From NCBI GenBank assembly GCA_016867815.1, contig VGIR01000001.1:62001-126000 (forward strand): a stretch of DNA of 64,000 bases, read 5' to 3'. Made by a program: the position numbers and the translations under genes. Position 1 is the stretch's first letter; the number at the start of each line of letters is the position of its first letter. The DNA comes from a candidate division WOR-3 bacterium. GTDB lineage: Bacteria > Hydrothermota > Tepidihabitantia > Tepidihabitantales > Tepidihabitantaceae. The notes under the pieces were generated by a model. The model was not told the DNA's origin and did no database searches. It worked only from the letters and a program-made list of their open reading frames with translations. Shown in pieces: positions 59,581-64,000 of this stretch.

Positions 59581-60645
59581 ATGAAAGCATCGTTCCCCAA
59601 CGTCGGCTATGACACGTATGCGCTGAAGACGTTCCTCGAGGACCTCGGGGCAGAAGTAATCCCGGCGCCGCCGAACTCCCGTCGGACGATCGAACTGGGG
59701 TCGCTGCATTCGCCCGAGCTGATCTGCATGCCGTTCAAGATCACGCTCGGGAACATGCTGGAGGCCCTGGAGCTTGGAGCGGACACGATGTTCATGGCGG
59801 CGGGGGCACGCAAGTGCCGGTTCGGGTACTACCACTATCTGCAGGAGCAGGCTCTGAAGAACCTCGGCAAAGAATGCCGTTTCATCCCGGTGACCCAGTA
59901 CTCACCGCTGGACTTCGTCTTCAGGATCATGCCCGGGGTCTTCGGCGTGCCTCCGTGGCGGGTCGTCCGCGCAGTCGCGAAGATGCTGGCCAAGAGCCAA
60001 CTGACCCAGGAATTCAGGCAGCACCTGAACCGGAAGATGGCGGTCGACTTTGATGGCGCGGAGCAGGCCAAGCCGAAAGCTCTGGCGATCATCGAACAAG
60101 CCCACACCCTGAGAGAGATCCAGGCGGCGCGCGGCGAGGTCAGGAGGATATTCAACCTGAACGGTCTTCAACCCCAGGTCCGGCTGGGGCTCGTCGGGGA
60201 GATCTACTTCATGATTGAGCAGTTTGCCAGCCAGGAGATCGAAAAGGAACTGGGCAAGATGGGCGCCGAAGTAGTGTTCGAGCGCAGCCTGTACCGCCAT
60301 ATCCGCCACCTGCTCTCTTCGGACCCGGCGTTCGTGCGTTCGGAGCGTCTGGCGCGCCGCTACCTGCAGGAGTCACCCGGCGGCGAGGCAATCAGGACGG
60401 TGGGTGAGGCGGTTCACTTCCAGAAGCAGGGCCTGGATGGTATCGTACATATCTTCCCGTTCACCTGCATGCCGGAGAATATCGCGCTCGAGGCCTTGCA
60501 GAAGTTGTCTGAGGATACGGGCATACCGGTCCTGTCGCTTTCGTTTGACGAGCACACGTCGCGGACGGGTCTGCTTACGCGGCTCGAAGCGTTTGTCGAC
60601 CTGGTGAAGAGGAGAAAGCTTGGTCGAAGCCTACATCGGAATTGA
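59581..60645 (+). CDS. DUF2229/HgdB-like activase-related protein
   Basis: The protein is 354 residues, paralogous in layout to the gene before it (15 nt upstream). ELICMPFKITLGNMLEALE, GARKCRFGYYHYLQEQ, FPFTCMPENIALEAL and FDEHTSRTGLLTRLEAF correspond to the same conserved regions, with Cys residues as possible cluster ligands. Its last 26 nt overlap the BadF-type ATPase gene, so the three products are probably made together as a complex. Confidence 0.82.
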   Translation: MKASFPNVGYDTYALKTFLEDLGAEVIPAPPNSRRTIELGSLHSPELICMPFKITLGNMLEALELGADTMFMAAGARKCRFGYYHYLQEQALKNLGKECRFIPVTQYSPLDFVFRIMPGVFGVPPWRVVRAVAKMLAKSQLTQEFRQHLNRKMAVDFDGAEQAKPKALAIIEQAHTLREIQAARGEVRRIFNLNGLQPQVRLGLVGEIYFMIEQFASQEIEKELGKMGAEVVFERSLYRHIRHLLSSDPAFVRSERLARRYLQESPGGEAIRTVGEAVHFQKQGLDGIVHIFPFTCMPENIALEALQKLSEDTGIPVLSLSFDEHTSRTGLLTRLEAFVDLVKRRKLGRSLHRN

Positions 60646-61573
60646 CGTCGGTTCCATCTCAACCAAGGGGGTAGTGGTTGACCGCAAGTTCAACGTCCTC
60701 GCCAGCCGCTACCTGCGCACGCAGGGCAACCCGATAGACTCCATCCGGCGGCTGCTCGCCGAACTGGGCGCGCAGGTCGACACCGGCATCAGAATCCTGG
60801 GGGCGGGGACGACCGGTTCAGCTCGCCGGCTGGCCGGCGTGATGGTGCAGGCCGACATCGTCAAGAACGAAATCATCACCCACGCCGTCGCGGCCAGCCA
60901 CTTCCATCCTGAGGTCAGGACCGTTATCGAAATCGGGGGGCAGGACTCGAAGATAATCATCCTGCGTGATGCCATCCCCGTGGACTTCGCCATGAACACG
61001 GTCTGCGCCGCCGGGACCGGTTCCTTCCTCGACCATCAGGCGACGCGACTGGGACGCCCGATCGAGGAGTTCGGCGGGCTGGCGCTGCGGGCCAAGAACC
61101 GGGTGAACATCGCCGGCCGCTGCACGGTCTTCGCCGAAAGCGACATGATCCACAAGGCCCAGCTCGGCATTTCGACCGAGGACATCGTGGCCGGGCTGTG
61201 TGACGCCATCGTCCGCAACTACATGAACACCGTAGCCAAGGGCAAAGAGATACACCCGCTGGTTCTCTTTCAGGGCGGGGTCGCGGCCAACGTCGGGGTC
61301 AAGAAGGCGTTCGAGCTTATGCTGGGACACGAAGTGCTCGTGCCGGAGCACTTCCTGGTCATGGGTGCGGTCGGGGCGGCGATTGTCGCCTCGGAAGAGA
61401 CTGACGGCAAGGGCACGCGGTTCGCAGGCTTCAACGTCGCGGATACGGCGTTCGAGACGCGGGCCTTCGAGTGTGAGGGCTGCCCGAACCGTTGCGAGGT
61501 GATCGAGACTCTGCGCGAGTTGAAGGTGATCGACCGGTACGGGGACCGGTGCGGAAAGTGGTCGAAGCTCTAG
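60620..61573 (+). CDS. BadF/BadG/BcrA/BcrD-type ATPase (acyl-CoA dehydratase activase)
   Basis: The protein is 317 residues of the ASKHA ATPase fold. YIGIDVGSISTKGVVVD is the phosphate loop, IEIGGQDSK and QGGVAANVGV complete the nucleotide site. The two Cys ligands that hold a [4Fe-4S] cluster between subunits of HgdC-type activases are present (VCAAGTGSF and GRCTVFAESDM). A C-terminal CEGCPNRCEV may hold another cluster. Such activases drive one-electron reductions at low potential using ATP. No 2-hydroxyacyl-CoA dehydratase gene is adjacent; the partner is the two DUF2229 proteins. Confidence 0.88.
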   Translation: MVEAYIGIDVGSISTKGVVVDRKFNVLASRYLRTQGNPIDSIRRLLAELGAQVDTGIRILGAGTTGSARRLAGVMVQADIVKNEIITHAVAASHFHPEVRTVIEIGGQDSKIIILRDAIPVDFAMNTVCAAGTGSFLDHQATRLGRPIEEFGGLALRAKNRVNIAGRCTVFAESDMIHKAQLGISTEDIVAGLCDAIVRNYMNTVAKGKEIHPLVLFQGGVAANVGVKKAFELMLGHEVLVPEHFLVMGAVGAAIVASEETDGKGTRFAGFNVADTAFETRAFECEGCPNRCEVIETLRELKVIDRYGDRCGKWSKL

Positions 61574-61687
61574 AGGACACCGAGCGCCAAACGACGATTG
61601 ACGAACTGCGGACGGGAATGTAGGGTGATGGCGATGGGTGCGATGGTACTCGCTTTGCTGGTATGCGCGCAACCAAAGGAGGCTAGG

Positions 61688-63127
61688 GTGGCAAGACAGC
61701 CGGCAGTTGCAGGGCAGTTCTATCCGGGTGATGCGAAGACTCTGACCGCGATGGTTGACTCGATGCTCGCGGATGCAGAGGTACCGGCCATTTCCGGTAC
61801 GCTCATCGGAATCCAGGTGCCGCACGCGGGCTATCCCTTCTCCGGGCCGACCGCGGCACGTGCATTCAAACTGCTGCAGGGCATGGATTCGGTCACGGTC
61901 GTGATGCTCGGTACGAGTCACCACGTCATGCTCAGGAACGCGGCTTTGTACGCCAAGGGGGCCTGGCACACGCCGCTCGGCGACGTAGCGATTGATGAGG
62001 GATTGGCAAAAGCGATTCTGGCGCAGGACAAGTTCTTCGTCGATATGCCCGAGGCTCATGCCAGGGAGCATTCGATCGAGGTCGAAGTGCCGTTCCTGCA
62101 GCGCATCCTCTCTGACTTCAAGATCGTGCCGATCATGCTGTTGCAGCCTACCTTTGAGCAGTGCGAGCGGGTCGGTAAGGCAGTGGCCGCGGCCGTCCAG
62201 GGCAGAAAGGTCGTGTTGCTCGCATCTACCGACCTCTACCATGGAGAATCGTACGATGATGCCAACCGCATCGACCGGACCGCCGTCGAACTGATGGCGA
62301 AGTTTGACCCTCAAGCCTTTCACGCGGCGTACGAACGCGACGAGGCCCAGGCGTGCGGGGCGAATGCGGTTACCGTGATGATGGTCGCTGCCCGCAAGCT
62401 GGGTGCGGATACCGCGGTCGTCCTGGCCCAGACCAATTCCAACGATGTGACCGGCGAACGCGGCGGATACTGTGTGGGCTACAGCGCGGTTGCGTTCGTG
62501 GCATCCGGGAAGGGATCAACGGGGAACGATGAACGAGGAACGATGAACGAGCTTGTCCCAAGCGACGACCTGAATGAGCGGGAACAGAAGAGCCTGCTCG
62601 GGATCGCCCGCAGCACGATTGAGAGCTACATTCGAACCGGCAAGATACCCGAGGCTAAGCCCTTGACGCCGAAGCTGAGTGAGAAGTTCGGGGCATTCGT
62701 CACCCTGCACGAACGCGGGCAGTTGCGTGGCTGTATCGGCTACATCGAGGCGCTGAAGCCGCTCTTTCAGACGGTGAGGGACATGGCGGTGGCCGCCTCA
62801 ACCGAGGACCCGAGGTTCCGCCCTGTTGAAGCCGGCGAGTTGGATGGAGTCGACATCGAGATAACCGTGCTGAGCCCGATGCGCACGGTTCCGAGCCCGG
62901 ATTCAGTCGTGGTCGGCAAACACGGAGTGGTGATCAGGAAGGCGGGTCGTGGTGCCGTGTTCCTGCCGCAAGTCCCGGTCGAGCAAGGCTGGGACCGGAA
63001 CACCTACCTCTCCGAGCTATGTCTCAAGGCGCAACTGCCTCGCGATGCGTGGAAGAGCCCGGACGCCAAGTTCTCCGTCTTCACCGGGCAGGTCTTCGGC
63101 GAGAAGCAACTCGGCCGGCAGCAGTAG
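61688..63127 (+). CDS. MEMO1-AMMECR1 fusion (AmmeMemoRadiSam proteins B and A)
   Basis: About 479 residues from a GTG with AAGGAGG 5 nt upstream. Residues 1-~270 are a MEMO1-like dioxygenase fold with the expected metal residues (VPHAGYPFSG, TSHHV, STDLYHGE, ACGANAV). Residues ~295-475 are an AMMECR1 domain (GAFVTLHERGQLRGCIGYIEA, ITVLSPM, KAGRGAVFLPQVP). The two, with a radical SAM protein, form the AmmeMemoRadiSam set of unknown role; the radical SAM gene is not in this window. An ATG at 61628 would add a hydrophobic N-terminus ending LLVCAQ. The linker at 62516-62556 is repeat-encoded. Confidence 0.87.
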   Translation: MARQPAVAGQFYPGDAKTLTAMVDSMLADAEVPAISGTLIGIQVPHAGYPFSGPTAARAFKLLQGMDSVTVVMLGTSHHVMLRNAALYAKGAWHTPLGDVAIDEGLAKAILAQDKFFVDMPEAHAREHSIEVEVPFLQRILSDFKIVPIMLLQPTFEQCERVGKAVAAAVQGRKVVLLASTDLYHGESYDDANRIDRTAVELMAKFDPQAFHAAYERDEAQACGANAVTVMMVAARKLGADTAVVLAQTNSNDVTGERGGYCVGYSAVAFVASGKGSTGNDERGTMNELVPSDDLNEREQKSLLGIARSTIESYIRTGKIPEAKPLTPKLSEKFGAFVTLHERGQLRGCIGYIEALKPLFQTVRDMAVAASTEDPRFRPVEAGELDGVDIEITVLSPMRTVPSPDSVVVGKHGVVIRKAGRGAVFLPQVPVEQGWDRNTYLSELCLKAQLPRDAWKSPDAKFSVFTGQVFGEKQLGRQQ

Positions 63128-63329
63128 GCTGCGGCTGGCGTTTAGCGTCGGCAGGGGCGGGCGAGAGCCTACCCCGCTCCCACGCCCGCGCTGATGGCAG
63201 GGGAGATGCAGGCGGCTTTCAGCCGTCGCTCCGCTGTCGCCGAACAGGTCACTTTCCGCCTTGCCCTTCGACAAGCACGCGCCGGCCTTGGTTCCCGGAA
63301 GTGGGTGCTTGCCTCTCGTCCGCTGCGGT

Positions 63330-63794
63330 CTACTCCGGATCCAGAGTGGGCGTGCCCTTGGTCACACGGCAGTCGATGACTCCGGACGTCCACGAATGCT
63401 CCCCGTCGTGGTCTTTCCACTTCGCAGTGAAATAAAACTTCTTGTCCAGCACGAAATACGGCGGTGCGGCGTGCGTGATGGTGTCGGTTATCTTGTGATC
63501 GTGGTGGGTGAAGACCAGGCGCTTGGACGCATACTCGCGGCCCTGGGTGTTGCGCCAGGCCACGTCTAGGTTGATTGGGTCCGAGCCGAATGACGTGGAC
63601 AGCCCGGGATCGTAGCTCACGGCGTTCCCCGTGACTATGCAGGTCACGTAGCGGACGTCGTTCTGGATGCCGGAATCAGGAATGAATGCGTCGACGTAAA
63701 AAGCGAGGACACCCGGCGGTCTGTAGCATCCAGGGAAGGCGACGAGAATGGCGACAAAGACGAGCAGCGCTCCGGTCGAACCAACAGACTTCAT
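63330..63794 (-). CDS. small lipoprotein of unknown function
   Basis: The protein is 154 residues. It has a lipoprotein signal with lipobox AFPGC (Cys23) and a mature domain with an Ig-like beta pattern (DVRYVTCIVTGNAVSYDPG, FYFTAKWKDHDGEHSW). No family recognised. GGAGG precedes the ATG, and it has its own promoter at 63832-63859. Confidence 0.7.
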   Translation of the reverse strand: MKSVGSTGALLVFVAILVAFPGCYRPPGVLAFYVDAFIPDSGIQNDVRYVTCIVTGNAVSYDPGLSTSFGSDPINLDVAWRNTQGREYASKRLVFTHHDHKITDTITHAAPPYFVLDKKFYFTAKWKDHDGEHSWTSGVIDCRVTKGTPTLDPE

Positions 63795-63831
63795 TCTGCC
63801 TCCGTTTGTTTGCGGTCTTGCTTCGAGAAGA

Positions 63832-63859
63832 ACTGTACTTGGGGAAGCTCTGAAGTCAA
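63832..63859 (-). promoter_or_regulatory. sigma70-type promoter of the small lipoprotein gene
   Basis: On the minus strand TTGACT (63859-63854), 16-nt spacer, TACAGT (63837-63832); leader of about 30 nt with GGAGG. Confidence 0.6.
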
Positions 63860-64000
63860 GCTGTCGCCGTTCCTCAGAAATGGTCTGCCTGAAATGCTGT
63901 TGTTTCCTCAGGATGGAATTTGCCCGAAATCGGGCGGTCTCGGGCTCCAGTGGCTATCGTCATGCTGGTCCCTCTTGGTCAGAATGACAGATGGCCGCGG
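63860..64000. other. no gene recognised
   Basis: The last 140 bp show no convincing frame or RNA; a gene reaching in from the right cannot be excluded. Confidence 0.3.

Noticed and set aside
61598-61687. Lipoprotein-like N-terminus for the MEMO1-AMMECR1 fusion
   Set aside because: LLVCAQ is a poor lipobox, and the GTG at 61688 has a strong Shine-Dalgarno and matches the usual MEMO1 start; kept only as an alternative.

Overview
The window is about 64 kb of GC-rich (roughly 60%) bacterial DNA, densely packed with genes on both strands. It carries about 57 protein genes, three tRNA genes (Thr-CGT, Arg-TCT, Pro-TGG), and no rRNA, CRISPR array, prophage or insertion sequence that I can see. The gene content points to an uncultivated, anaerobic, outer-membrane-bearing, peptide-using bacterium. 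Evidence includes large secreted proteins with C-terminal sorting-like domains, a PorV/PorQ-like barrel fused to OmpA, TolB, TonB and an LpxH-like hydrolase, a ferredoxin-dependent 2-oxoacid oxidoreductase (KorDABC), BadF/HgdC-type activases, and M14/M17 peptidases. This fits FCB-related candidate phyla such as WOR-3/Stahlbacteria; the assignment is inference, not proven by a marker gene.

Layout. 0.3-1.6 kb: secreted beta-repeat protein. 1.8-8.9 kb (minus): methyltransferase, esterase, HIT protein, a GxxExxY protein bracketed by inverted repeats, a stand-alone pyruvate-kinase C-terminal domain, and an operon of two thiolase-like proteins with two Zn-ribbon/OB-fold partners. 9-13.5 kb: two secreted M14 carboxypeptidases. 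13.7-16.9 kb (minus): glycosyltransferase plus GH130 phosphorylase. 17-19 kb: TonB-like and membrane proteins. 19.2-22.2 kb: KorDABC. 22.2-28.9 kb: kinase-like fusion, LpxH-like protein, gate-domain membrane protein, leucyl aminopeptidase, and a metal ABC transporter whose ATPase gene has a one-base frameshift. 28.9-35 kb: large VCBS/CARDB secreted protein with a PorV-OmpA partner, a 29-unit 12-bp minisatellite, and a decayed duplicate of that gene pair. 35-38.8 kb (minus): GT39-like glycosyltransferase and a PAS-only protein. 39-43.6 kb: tRNA-Thr, two unknown envelope genes, then an ECF sigma / anti-sigma / DUF4097 / PDZ operon. 43.9-51 kb: GT4; then on the minus strand PIG-L deacetylase, TolB and four uncharacterised membrane genes. 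51-54 kb: DUF3108, mannose-1-phosphate guanylyltransferase, RdgB, two tRNAs. 54-58.5 kb: YCF48-like repeat protein, UbiA-type DPPR synthase, FAD and 2Fe-2S oxidoreductase subunits, PurQ. 58.7-63.8 kb: two DUF2229-type proteins plus a BadF-type ATPase, a MEMO1-AMMECR1 fusion, and a small lipoprotein.

Two genome-wide habits stand out. First, promoters follow TTGACN-N16-TANNNT; at several genes the -10 box lies only 6-9 nt before the start codon with no room for a Shine-Dalgarno, so those mRNAs should be leaderless. Second, gene boundaries carry quasi-periodic word repeats (short degenerate words such as CACGAAAG, AGTTAGCAG, AGTGGTCC, CCTGAACC, CCAGAATC, GCAGAAGTC), several built as imperfect inverted hairpins. 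They run into coding sequence, making N-termini, linkers and even one signal peptide. I regard these elements, and the GxxExxY gene sitting between inverted copies of one family, as the best lead for something undescribed.
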